Part shown: positions 16,489-23,565 of the stretch, in pieces
How the letters are laid out: each line of letters opens with the position of its first letter
Position numbering within the stretch: the first letter of the stretch is position 1
Source: Candidatus Nanopelagicales bacterium
GTDB lineage: Bacteria; Actinomycetota; Actinomycetes; S36-B12
NCBI GenBank assembly: GCA_028825115.1
Contig: JAPKAV010000013.1
Span: 1-33,642, forward strand
DNA length: 33,642 bases
Reading direction: 5' to 3'
The notes under the pieces: model-generated
Databases searched by the model: none
Told to the model about the DNA's origin: nothing
Seen by the model: the letters and a program-made list of their open reading frames with translations, nothing else
Position numbers and translations under genes: made by a program

Positions 16489-17237
16489 TTGTGATCGCTG
16501 CGACTCTGACCGCGTTCAGCGTCTATTTGTTCATGAAGCCGCTACCGACACAGCGAAGACCACGTAATCGACTAACTCGAATTGTTCACGGTGAATCAAA
16601 AATCAAGGATACAAAAACGAGTGCAGTCTCACCAAAAATTTTACATATGACCGGCATCGTGGGCGGGGCGTCACTGGGCGCGACATTCGGCGGATTCATA
16701 GGGCTCGTTATTGGAGCCCTCGCTGCAATGTCCTTAATCCGAATACTGATTAAACGTGAGGGTGGTCCCTCCGACGCTGAAGCAACGAAACTTGCTCGAG
16801 ATACTCCCGTCTTTATTGACCTACTCGCAGCCACTCTGGCTTCTGGGGCGACTATGCGTAGCTCGTTGACCGCCGCTACGGAGGCAATGCGCGATAGTCC
16901 CGTTCCTATGCGACTGTCTCCGGTTATCTCAGCGATTGAGTTGGGAGCCGACCCTCGTGACGCGTGGAGCGCGCTGGTTAGTGAACCCGCACTAGGTCGA
17001 CTCGCAAGAAGTGTCATTCGCTCTTACGACAGTGGTGCTGGGCTTGAGTCAGTCCTGCTAGGCATCGCACATGAGATGCGTCGTGAGCACCGATCTCGAG
17101 TCGAGGTGGGCGCACGAACGGCGGGAGTGAAGGCGGTTATCCCATTAGCCGTATGTTTCCTACCCGGATTTTTTGCCTTGGGAGTGGTCCCCATTGTCGC
17201 ATCCTTAGCCGCATCCACAGGATTCCTTCCAGAGTGA
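16485..17237 (+). CDS. tadC: TadC-like inner-membrane platform protein
   Basis: This 250-residue protein is the second T2SSF-type platform subunit. It begins with a hydrophobic helix (IVIAATLTAFSVYLFM), has another membrane region near residues 48-85, the T2SSF text VFIDLLAATLASGATMRSSL at about 110-129, and a C-terminal hydrophobic pair ending in VVPIVASLAAS. I choose the GTG at 16485 because it overlaps the tadB stop as GTGA, like the other joints in this cluster; the frame is open further upstream, but that would mean overlapping tadB by more than 40 bases. It corresponds to Rv3657c. Confidence 0.87.
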   Translation: MIVIAATLTAFSVYLFMKPLPTQRRPRNRLTRIVHGESKIKDTKTSAVSPKILHMTGIVGGASLGATFGGFIGLVIGALAAMSLIRILIKREGGPSDAEATKLARDTPVFIDLLAATLASGATMRSSLTAATEAMRDSPVPMRLSPVISAIELGADPRDAWSALVSEPALGRLARSVIRSYDSGAGLESVLLGIAHEMRREHRSRVEVGARTAGVKAVIPLAVCFLPGFFALGVVPIVASLAASTGFLPE

Positions 17238-17333
17238 CCTGCCATCCACAACGCGCAGTTCGCATCTGTTTGCGGGCGTTTAATTACCGCAGACTCATCC
17301 TGTTACCGAAAGTCGGGATACAGAAAGGCATTA

Positions 17334-17525
17334 ATGGAAATAAATTCCGCGAAAACCATGACAGCGCTCAGAGACGACACCGGGCTCACCACCGCTGAAT
17401 ACGCGGTTGGAACAGTGGCGGTCGCCGGACTTGGTGGGGTATTACTCAAGCTTTTGACGAGCGACAGCGTGCGAGACCTGTTGTGGTCGATCATAAGCAA
17501 CGCATTTGCACGATTCTTTGGTTAA
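17334..17525 (+). CDS. DUF4244 / Flp-like prepilin
   Basis: This 63-residue protein has the shape of a Flp-type pilin. A short leader ends in RDDTG, followed by a mature N-terminus LTTAEYAVG and a hydrophobic helix (TVAVAGLGGVLLKLL). A prepilin peptidase would cut between G17 and L18, placing glutamate at position +5, which is the classical rule. DUF4244 proteins occupy this place in actinobacterial Tad clusters (Rv3656c type). The ATG is preceded by AGAAAGG and a 96-base spacer after tadC, the only sizeable gap in the cluster, so the pilin may have its own promoter, though I see no clear -35/-10 pair. A strong hairpin follows the stop. Confidence 0.87.
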   Translation: MEINSAKTMTALRDDTGLTTAEYAVGTVAVAGLGGVLLKLLTSDSVRDLLWSIISNAFARFFG

Positions 17526-17527
17526 AA

Positions 17528-17941
17528 GTGGCAATTCAGACTGTTGATTCCTTGGGTTGGCTTGCCAACCTAAGGAATTGCCCTGAACTGCGCAAAGACG
17601 AGGGAATGGCCTCACTGGAAACGGCGCTGATGGTTCCGGTTCTGTTCCTCATCACATTTATTTTTCTTTCCGGGATTTCACTGGGTGTGCAAGCACTTTC
17701 ACTAAGTGATGCAACACGTACGGCAGCTCGTGAGCTGGCTCGTGGCGCAGGAGAGGATTCGGTTCGGGAAATCTTTTATCGAAATGAGCCCAGTGCGCTC
17801 TTACAGATCACTTGGGAAACGAACACAATCTCCGTGGAATCGCATAAGCCGGGTGAATTTGGTGTGAGTTTTATGGGCACGATTCCGTTCGAGCTATCTC
17901 AAAGTCACACTGCTCCACGCGAGTGGCTCAATGTGCAGTGA
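17528..17941 (+). CDS. TadE-like minor pilin/pseudopilin (Rv3655c-type)
   Basis: This protein of up to 137 residues carries the TadE signature DEGMASLETALMVPVLFLITFIF: cleavage after the Gly would leave MASLE with glutamate at +5, followed by one membrane helix. The C-terminal part is extracytoplasmic. The GTG at 17528 is the first start clear of the pilin gene, but it places a long perfect hairpin inside the coding sequence as an unusual 20-residue leader extension. A start at the CTG at 17588 would give an ideal short leader (MRKDEG) after the hairpin, though CTG starts are rare. A GTG at 17483 is possible but overlaps the pilin. Its end overlaps the next gene by 11 bases. Confidence 0.8.
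   Translation: MAIQTVDSLGWLANLRNCPELRKDEGMASLETALMVPVLFLITFIFLSGISLGVQALSLSDATRTAARELARGAGEDSVREIFYRNEPSALLQITWETNTISVESHKPGEFGVSFMGTIPFELSQSHTAPREWLNVQ
17547..17578 (+). promoter_or_regulatory. Strong hairpin between the pilin gene and tadE
   Basis: Bases 17547-17561 pair with 17564-17578 over 15 positions with a single G-T wobble, leaving the two bases TT between the arms (in RNA the last pair probably opens to a four-base loop). There is no T run after it, so it is not a standard terminator. It lies 22 bases after the pilin stop, a position suited to protecting the pilin mRNA 3' end or lowering expression of the minor pilins. Confidence 0.75.
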
Positions 17942-18266
17942 ACAAGGGAGCGCGACCGTCCTCACACTTGCACTGGGACTAATCATTTGCTGTGCCGGAA
18001 TGGTTTCCCTGCTTGTTATTCAATTAACTCTGGCTCGCTCAACCCTGGGGAGTTACGCTGACTTAGCTGCGATAGCCGCTGTCCAAACCGGCGGTGATCC
18101 CTGTGTGGCCGCGTCTTTGGTTAGTTCCCGCAACGGGATCGAACTCTCTGCTTGTGAAGTTAAGGACGGGCAAGCCATTGTTGAAGTGCGAATGCCGGCA
18201 CCAGAATTACTCGCACGGTTTTCTCATCTTAAATTCCTTGCAGTTACAGCACGGGCTGGGTACTGA
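17931..18266 (+). CDS. Rv3654c-family TadE-like protein
   Basis: This 111-residue protein has a short N-terminus EQGSATV, one hydrophobic helix (LTLALGLIICCAGMVSLLVIQL) and an extracytoplasmic tail with two cysteines (DPCVAAS, ELSACEV) that may pair. This is the pattern of the small TadE-like protein that lies between the Tad genes and a helicase gene in many actinobacteria. It overlaps tadE by 11 bases at its start and the convergent helicase gene by 23 bases at its end. It probably is a minor pilin-like subunit. The usual +5 glutamate after the Gly is not present, so processing as a prepilin is uncertain. Confidence 0.82.
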   Translation: MCSEQGSATVLTLALGLIICCAGMVSLLVIQLTLARSTLGSYADLAAIAAVQTGGDPCVAASLVSSRNGIELSACEVKDGQAIVEVRMPAPELLARFSHLKFLAVTARAGY

Positions 18267-20499
18267 GCAGTGTGAGGACCTTGATCGCCCCAGTTTTGCT
18301 GAGTGGTTCATTTCCATTTCCACACTTTGGCGATTGGATGCAACCTGGACAGCCAAAATCGCAGGGGCACGCTAGTACCGCCTCGAGGGTTGCACTGATC
18401 CAATCGAAGGCATGGTTGAATCCGAACTCGGCGATTCCGGCGCCACCTTGTAATCCGTCGTAAATAAATATCGTGATCTCACCTGTGTCGGGGTGCATTG
18501 GTGTGGAAACGCCACCAATGTCCCATCGGTCACAACTGGCAAATAGGGGAAGCATTCCAATGCTCGCATGCTCGGCACCGTGAATTGCACCAGCAATGTC
18601 AGAGTCATCAACATCCGTCTCACTGAGTGGAAAAGTCCACCACACGGCTTTGGTTTTCAGCGATCGCACCGGTAGGTCAAGAAGTACGGCTCCTAGGTTT
18701 TCACCAGTGAAGTGCCTGCGGGTAAATGAAACGGTTTGTGAAGTGACCTCCACTTCACCAAAATGGATTCGAAGACCCGGAGTCGTTTCGTGGGATAGCT
18801 CTTCGCCGGTTACGTGAATATTGCTGATATCGCGTGCAAAGGTTGTGTAATCCACGGGAGTCGCCTCCACTAATGCAACGGCTGCATCAAGGTCAAGTTC
18901 ATGGACAACAAAGGTCTCTCCTTGGTGCGTGTACACAGCCCCTTCATGGACAGTCCGGTGTGATGCTGCATTGTCTACGTACCCGCATAGGCGCCCAGTT
19001 CCTTGCTCTACTACCCGAACCGTTTTTCCCCCTGTTCCACGAAGGTCAGCAAGTGCACTCGCTGACCGGGCACTTGTCCAGAACCAACCCGCGGGACGCT
19101 TGCGCAACAATCCCTGCTCCACCAAAGTGTGGAGAACCTCTGGTGTGTTGGGAGGGAAATACTGGGATAGATCAACTGTGGTTAACGGGAGTTCTTGAGC
19201 AGCGGCGCAGAGGTGTGGGGCCAGTACGTATTCATTTGAAGGATTAGAGATTGCTACTTCAACTTCGGAATCAAAAAACGTTTCAGGGTGATGGAGCACA
19301 TAGGTATCTAGGGGATCTTCTCTCGCGATGAAAATCGCGAGAGCTTCTTGTCCGCTTCGACCCGCGCGTCCGACCTGCTGCCACAGAGACGCTTTGGTTC
19401 CTGGCCAGCCCGCGGTAATCACAATGTCGAGCCCGGTGATGTCGATTCCAAGTTCAAGTGCGTTCGTCGCGGCCATCGCTCGAATCCCACCAGACCTTAG
19501 ATCCTGCTCAAGTTCGCGGCGTTCGTGCGCAAGGTAACCGCCCCGATAAGCGCGAACCATGTGTTCGAGATCTGCAGGCTCAAATTCTTGGACGAGTAAG
19601 TCTTTAGTTTCCTTGGCTACGTATTCAACCGCGTGCCGAGATCGTGCAAAAGCAACGGCTTGGTCTCCATTGGGGACAATGCGAGCGAGCAGTCGTGCGC
19701 TTTCATCGAGTACGCCTCGCCTGGTATCGGTGTCAAGGATTGTTGGCGGCTGCCAGAAAACAAATGTTCGCTGTGGGATCGCCGCTGTGTTCTGCGTGAA
19801 TGCGGTAGCAGGACGCCCGGTGAGCATTTCTAAACTTAGAGTGGGATTTCCCGAAGTTGCGGAGGCAGCAAGAATTGTGGGCGAAGCACCGTATTTATTC
19901 GCAATTCGCAGCAGCCGTCGAATGATCATGGCGACATGCGCACCGAAGACACCTTTGTACACGTGTGCTTCATCGATAATCACAAAACTTAGGTGCCGGA
20001 AATAATGTGCCCAGTATTTATGTCCGGGCAGAATCGAAAAGTGGAGCATGTCTGGATTGGTAAGAAGGTAGTTGGCATGTTTACGCAACCATTGACGGTC
20101 CTCATGGGAAGTATCGCCGTCGTACACGCCCGCGCGAACACCATCGATGTTCCAAGTGCTCAAGGTCTCAGATTGATCTGCTGCCAGAGCTTTGGTGGGT
20201 GAGAGGTAGAGGACCGTGCCACCGTCGAGTGCTCCCGTTATGGCTGGTGCATTAAAGGCAATTGTTTTGCCAGTTGCAGTTCCGGTGGCAAGAATGGAGT
20301 CCGCACGATTGTGGGCACTTTCTGCGAAATCGACCTGGTGCTTCCACAAAGATGAGATTCCATCGCGATCCACGGAAGTGCGGAATTGGGGCGAGACCCA
20401 CCTGGGCCACGGTTCAGTTGTACCGGGATTCTCTGGAATTACTCGAAGATGCACGATTTCTTCACCCGAGTCCATGAGGGAGTGAGGATCAAGGAGCAT
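18244..20499 (-). CDS. DEAH-box helicase with DUF1998 zinc domain (Rv3649-type)
   Basis: This 751-residue superfamily-2 helicase has motif I ATGTATGKT at about residues 71-79, motif II DEAH at 176-179, SAT motif ASATSG, motif VI VGRAGRSG, and a C-terminal DUF1998/MrfA-like region with a four-cysteine cluster C-X-C-X3-C-X2-C near 711-719 plus a later Cys. MrfA in Bacillus repairs mitomycin lesions, so a role in DNA repair is plausible. In actinobacteria this gene is a known neighbour of the Tad cluster. I choose the ATG at 20499, which matches usual family N-termini; a TTG at 20544 would add 15 residues and leave nine bases to the divergent STAS gene. Its end overlaps the last pilus gene by 23 bases. 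Confidence 0.92.
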   Translation of the reverse strand: MLLDPHSLMDSGEEIVHLRVIPENPGTTEPWPRWVSPQFRTSVDRDGISSLWKHQVDFAESAHNRADSILATGTATGKTIAFNAPAITGALDGGTVLYLSPTKALAADQSETLSTWNIDGVRAGVYDGDTSHEDRQWLRKHANYLLTNPDMLHFSILPGHKYWAHYFRHLSFVIIDEAHVYKGVFGAHVAMIIRRLLRIANKYGASPTILAASATSGNPTLSLEMLTGRPATAFTQNTAAIPQRTFVFWQPPTILDTDTRRGVLDESARLLARIVPNGDQAVAFARSRHAVEYVAKETKDLLVQEFEPADLEHMVRAYRGGYLAHERRELEQDLRSGGIRAMAATNALELGIDITGLDIVITAGWPGTKASLWQQVGRAGRSGQEALAIFIAREDPLDTYVLHHPETFFDSEVEVAISNPSNEYVLAPHLCAAAQELPLTTVDLSQYFPPNTPEVLHTLVEQGLLRKRPAGWFWTSARSASALADLRGTGGKTVRVVEQGTGRLCGYVDNAASHRTVHEGAVYTHQGETFVVHELDLDAAVALVEATPVDYTTFARDISNIHVTGEELSHETTPGLRIHFGEVEVTSQTVSFTRRHFTGENLGAVLLDLPVRSLKTKAVWWTFPLSETDVDDSDIAGAIHGAEHASIGMLPLFASCDRWDIGGVSTPMHPDTGEITIFIYDGLQGGAGIAEFGFNHAFDWISATLEAVLACPCDFGCPGCIQSPKCGNGNEPLSKTGAIKVLTLLSTQPVL

Positions 20500-20553
20500 G
20501 GGGACATCTTGCCTTGGGCTGACGACATTGCAATTTTCTGTCAAGGTAGTTCA

Positions 20554-20901
20554 ATGGAACTCGATGTGAGTAGCGGGGTTGGCGCCTCCGGGGCAGGAGT
20601 CAATATCTTGATCTGTTCGGGGGATCTCGATCTTGAAACAGTAGACGGGTTCACAGGCGCGGCTCTTCCGCTGCTGGGAATGGGCGGGAAGCCGCTAATA
20701 ATTGATCTCTCTGGGGTCGGTTTTATTGACTCAATGGGCTTGGGTGGCCTGATCATTGCCCTCAAGCATGCTCGGGAAGCCGAAATCGGACTAGAGCTGG
20801 TGATGAACACTGAGCGGGTTTCCCGGTTGCTTTCCCTCACAGGGGTGGACGTCCTGCTACCGATCTACGAATCCTTAAAACGGGCTTTGGCTTCGAATTA
20901 G
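20554..20901 (+). CDS. STAS-domain anti-sigma factor antagonist, BldG-like
   Basis: This 115-residue cytoplasmic protein is one STAS domain. The conserved phosphorylation site is S60 in FIDSMGLGGL, the place where SpoIIAA and BldG are phosphorylated by a partner kinase. The next-gene order (helicase, STAS, hppA, topA) is that of Streptomyces bldG (SCO3549). There, an anti-sigma factor gene follows bldG directly; here the next gene is the pyrophosphatase, so the partner must be elsewhere or missing. A CAAGGTAG ribosome site precedes the ATG at 20554; the frame is open upstream into the helicase antisense but that part is a shadow. It probably controls an alternative sigma factor. Confidence 0.9.
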   Translation: MELDVSSGVGASGAGVNILICSGDLDLETVDGFTGAALPLLGMGGKPLIIDLSGVGFIDSMGLGGLIIALKHAREAEIGLELVMNTERVSRLLSLTGVDVLLPIYESLKRALASN

Positions 20902-20911
20902 TCACATTTTC

Positions 20912-20941
20912 TTGACCTTGCGAGTAATTCTGATCGAGAAT
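20912..20941 (+). promoter_or_regulatory. Weak candidate promoter upstream of hppA
   Basis: TTGACC at 20912-20917 is a good -35 element. With an 18-base gap the -10 would be GAGAAT at 20936-20941, which is poor. It would leave an untranslated leader of about 110 bases before hppA. Confidence 0.3.
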
Positions 20942-21059
20942 CGGTAGGCTCGCCCCCAATGTTCTAGTGGCCAACGCTTGTGTTCGCACCAGCTCGATGT
21001 CGCACAGGGACGTGTGCAGTGTGGCGGTACCGAAACCGCGCTAATTAATGAGGAGACTA

Positions 21060-23372
21060 ATGATCAAGTTTGCAGACGTGACATTGGAGGGAAGCAACCA
21101 GACAATTGTGATTCTCGTTGCCGCCATTGCCATCGCAGCATTGTTTGTCGCAGCCATTCTGGTACGCCAAGTACTCAGCGCTGACCAAGGAACCGAGCGT
21201 ATGCAAGAAATCGCTGGGGCAATTCAAGAAGGCGCATCCGCCTTCTTGAGTCGTCAATTTAGGACCCTGGCCATTTTTGCAGTCGTTGTTTTCTTTGTGT
21301 TGTTCCTGTTGCCTGCAGATACAAACAGTGAGCGAATCGGTCGAAGTATCTTCTTCCTTGTCGGCGCAGTGTTCTCTGGCGTTACCGGCTACATGGGTAT
21401 GTGGCTCGCAGTCCGCGGAAACGTTCGCGTCGCCGCCGCCGCTAAAGACGGCACCGAACAGAAGGCAATGAAAATTGCATTCCGCACGGGTGGCGTTGCC
21501 GGCATGTTCACCGTTGGTCTTGGCCTGTTCGGTGCTGCCCTCGTAGTGCTCGTTTACAAAGGCGAAGCGCCCAAAGTTCTGGAAGGTTTCGGTTTCGGAG
21601 CAGCCCTGCTCGCGATGTTTATGCGCGTTGGTGGAGGTATCTTCACCAAGGCTGCTGATGTGGGCGCTGACCTTGTGGGCAAGGTCGAGCAAGGGATTCC
21701 TGAAGATGACCCTCGCAATGCGGCAACGATCGCGGACAACGTGGGTGACAACGTGGGTGACTGTGCCGGTATGGCAGCGGACCTATTTGAGTCTTACGCC
21801 GTAACTCTGGTTGCGGCACTCATTCTGGGCAAGACCGCATTTGGCGAACTTGGTCTCGTTCTTCCGCTTGTGATTCCGGCAATCGGTGTTTTGACCGCGG
21901 TGGTCGGCATCTTTGCTGTTTCGCCACGGGCAAGCGATCGTTCCGGAATGTCCTCGATTAACCGCGGGTTCTTTATCTCTGCTGCGATTTCAGCAGTGCT
22001 GGTGATCCTTGCGGTCTTCACCTGGGTTCCTGAGTCATGGAGTGAAATTGAAGGCATGGGCGGAATAGCTGCAGCAGAGTCCGCCGACACGATTGATCCA
22101 CGCTGGTATGTAATCGGTGCAGTATTCATTGGAATTGTGCTTGCCGCATTGATCCAACAACTCACCGCCTACTTCACCGAGACAAATCGCCGTCCAGTCG
22201 ACGACGTTGCCAAAACGTCTCTTACTGGTCCCGCAACAGTCATTCTCTCCGGGATTTCCTTGGGACTTGAGTCCGCTGTGTACTCTGCACTTCTCATTAG
22301 TGCCGCTGTGTACGGTGCGTTCTTAATTGGTGGCGGCTCGGTTCTGCTGTCACTATTTGCAATCGCTCTTGCTGGCACAGGCCTTTTGACCACCGTGGGA
22401 GTGATCGTATCCATGGACACCTTCGGCCCTGTTTCTGATAATGCTCAGGGAATCGCTGAAATGTCAGGTGACGTGCATGGTGAAGGCGCCGAGGTTCTTA
22501 CCCGCCTCGATGCAGTCGGTAACTCCACCAAAGCAATCACCAAGGGGATCGCAATCGCAACGGCAGTGCTTGCCGCAACGGCACTGTTCGGTGCGTTCCG
22601 GGACGCGATTCTCGGCGCGACGGAATCTGCCGGTGAATTCACCGCTACTGCGGCTGGGATGTTGCAGTACGAAGGAATTCTTGACATTGCCTCCCCCGCT
22701 AATCTGGTTGGTTTGATTATTGGAGTCGCAGTGGTGTTCTTCTTCTCAGGTCTACTAATTGACGCGGTCTCGCGGGCCGCTGGCGCAGTCATCTACGAAG
22801 TGCGCCGTCAGTTCCGCGATCACCCCGGAATCATGGAGGGAACCGAGAAGCCTGAATACGCCAAAGTGGTCGACATTGTGACTCGCGACTCACTGCGTGA
22901 GTTGGTGACACCAGGGCTCCTGGCTGTGTTTGCCCCGATCGCGGTCGGCTTTGGTTTGGGTGTGGGCGCCCTTGGCGCCTACCTCGCCGGAACCATTGCA
23001 TCCGGTGTTCTTATGGCGGTGTTCCTATCCAACAGTGGTGGCGCATGGGATAACGCCAAGAAGTTCGTCGAAGACGGCAACTATGGTGGAAAGGGATCCC
23101 CTGCCCACGAAGCAACCGTTATCGGTGACACCGTTGGCGACCCATTCAAAGACACCGCTGGCCCAGCAATCAACCCACTGATCAAGGTCATGAACCTGGT
23201 CGCACTGTTGATCGCCCCAGCAATTGTGGGTCTCAGCGTGGGAGCAGATGCCAATGACGTTCTCCGGTACGCAGTTGCTGCAGTTTCGGTCCTGATAATC
23301 TTGATTTCGGTGATTATTGGCAAGCGTCGCCCGATCGCTGTGGGAGATCAACAGGAAATTTCCCACGCATAG
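21060..23372 (+). CDS. hppA: Membrane-bound proton-translocating pyrophosphatase
   Basis: This 770-residue integral membrane enzyme splits pyrophosphate and pumps protons. Substrate-binding motifs are clear: GGGIFTKAADVGADLVGKVE near residues 191-210, then DDPRNAATIADNVGDNVGD at 216-234, DTFGPVSDNAQG at 453-464 and GDTVGDPFKDTAGPAINP near the C-terminus. K491 and T494 in GNSTKAITKG mark the K+-independent subfamily, where K+-dependent enzymes have Ala and Gly/Ala. About 16 hydrophobic helices are present. The start ATG at 21060 has GAGGAG six bases upstream; an in-frame ATG at 21048 overlaps that ribosome site. The terminator after the gene suggests a separate transcript. It saves energy by recovering PPi from biosynthesis, for instance from acs upstream. 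Confidence 0.97.
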   Translation: MIKFADVTLEGSNQTIVILVAAIAIAALFVAAILVRQVLSADQGTERMQEIAGAIQEGASAFLSRQFRTLAIFAVVVFFVLFLLPADTNSERIGRSIFFLVGAVFSGVTGYMGMWLAVRGNVRVAAAAKDGTEQKAMKIAFRTGGVAGMFTVGLGLFGAALVVLVYKGEAPKVLEGFGFGAALLAMFMRVGGGIFTKAADVGADLVGKVEQGIPEDDPRNAATIADNVGDNVGDCAGMAADLFESYAVTLVAALILGKTAFGELGLVLPLVIPAIGVLTAVVGIFAVSPRASDRSGMSSINRGFFISAAISAVLVILAVFTWVPESWSEIEGMGGIAAAESADTIDPRWYVIGAVFIGIVLAALIQQLTAYFTETNRRPVDDVAKTSLTGPATVILSGISLGLESAVYSALLISAAVYGAFLIGGGSVLLSLFAIALAGTGLLTTVGVIVSMDTFGPVSDNAQGIAEMSGDVHGEGAEVLTRLDAVGNSTKAITKGIAIATAVLAATALFGAFRDAILGATESAGEFTATAAGMLQYEGILDIASPANLVGLIIGVAVVFFFSGLLIDAVSRAAGAVIYEVRRQFRDHPGIMEGTEKPEYAKVVDIVTRDSLRELVTPGLLAVFAPIAVGFGLGVGALGAYLAGTIASGVLMAVFLSNSGGAWDNAKKFVEDGNYGGKGSPAHEATVIGDTVGDPFKDTAGPAINPLIKVMNLVALLIAPAIVGLSVGADANDVLRYAVAAVSVLIILISVIIGKRRPIAVGDQQEISHA

Positions 23373-23394
23373 TCGCAATTAATTGATTCATCGA

Positions 23395-23431
23395 GAGGGT
23401 CGGGCCAGGTGCCCGGCCCTCTTCGCTTTTT
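23395..23431 (+). terminator. Intrinsic terminator after hppA
   Basis: GAGGGTCGGGC (23395-23405) pairs with GCCCGGCCCTC (23411-23421), one T-G wobble, loop CAGGT, followed by TTCGCTTTTT. It is the clearest Rho-independent terminator in the window and separates hppA from topA. Confidence 0.88.
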
Positions 23432-23488
23432 GGGGGCCCCAGCATTCCGGTCTAGGGGCGCGACACGCCCGCACCAAGGGGGCGGTGT

Positions 23489-23510
23489 TACACATATATA
23501 TAGGTGTGTC
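23489..23510 (+). promoter_or_regulatory. Possible topA promoter with an alternating TA tract
   Basis: An alternating purine-pyrimidine stretch (ACACATATATATA) ends in TATATAG and is flanked by ACAC and GTGT as an imperfect inverted repeat. It offers several TATA-like -10 hexamers about 65 bases before the topA start. No good -35 is seen. The leader that follows contains short inverted repeats (CGGTC/GACCG at 23514-23531, GGGGT/ACCCC near 23533-23548). Confidence 0.35.
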
Positions 23511-23565
23511 CTACGGTCAGTCTTCGACCGAAGGGGTTATTTGACCCCAGACCCGAGAGGATCAC

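Noticed and set aside
21057-21692. 211-codon minus-strand frame opposite hppA
   Set aside because: It lies fully antisense to a certain gene and its Cys/His/Asn/Glu-rich text is typical of a shadow frame.
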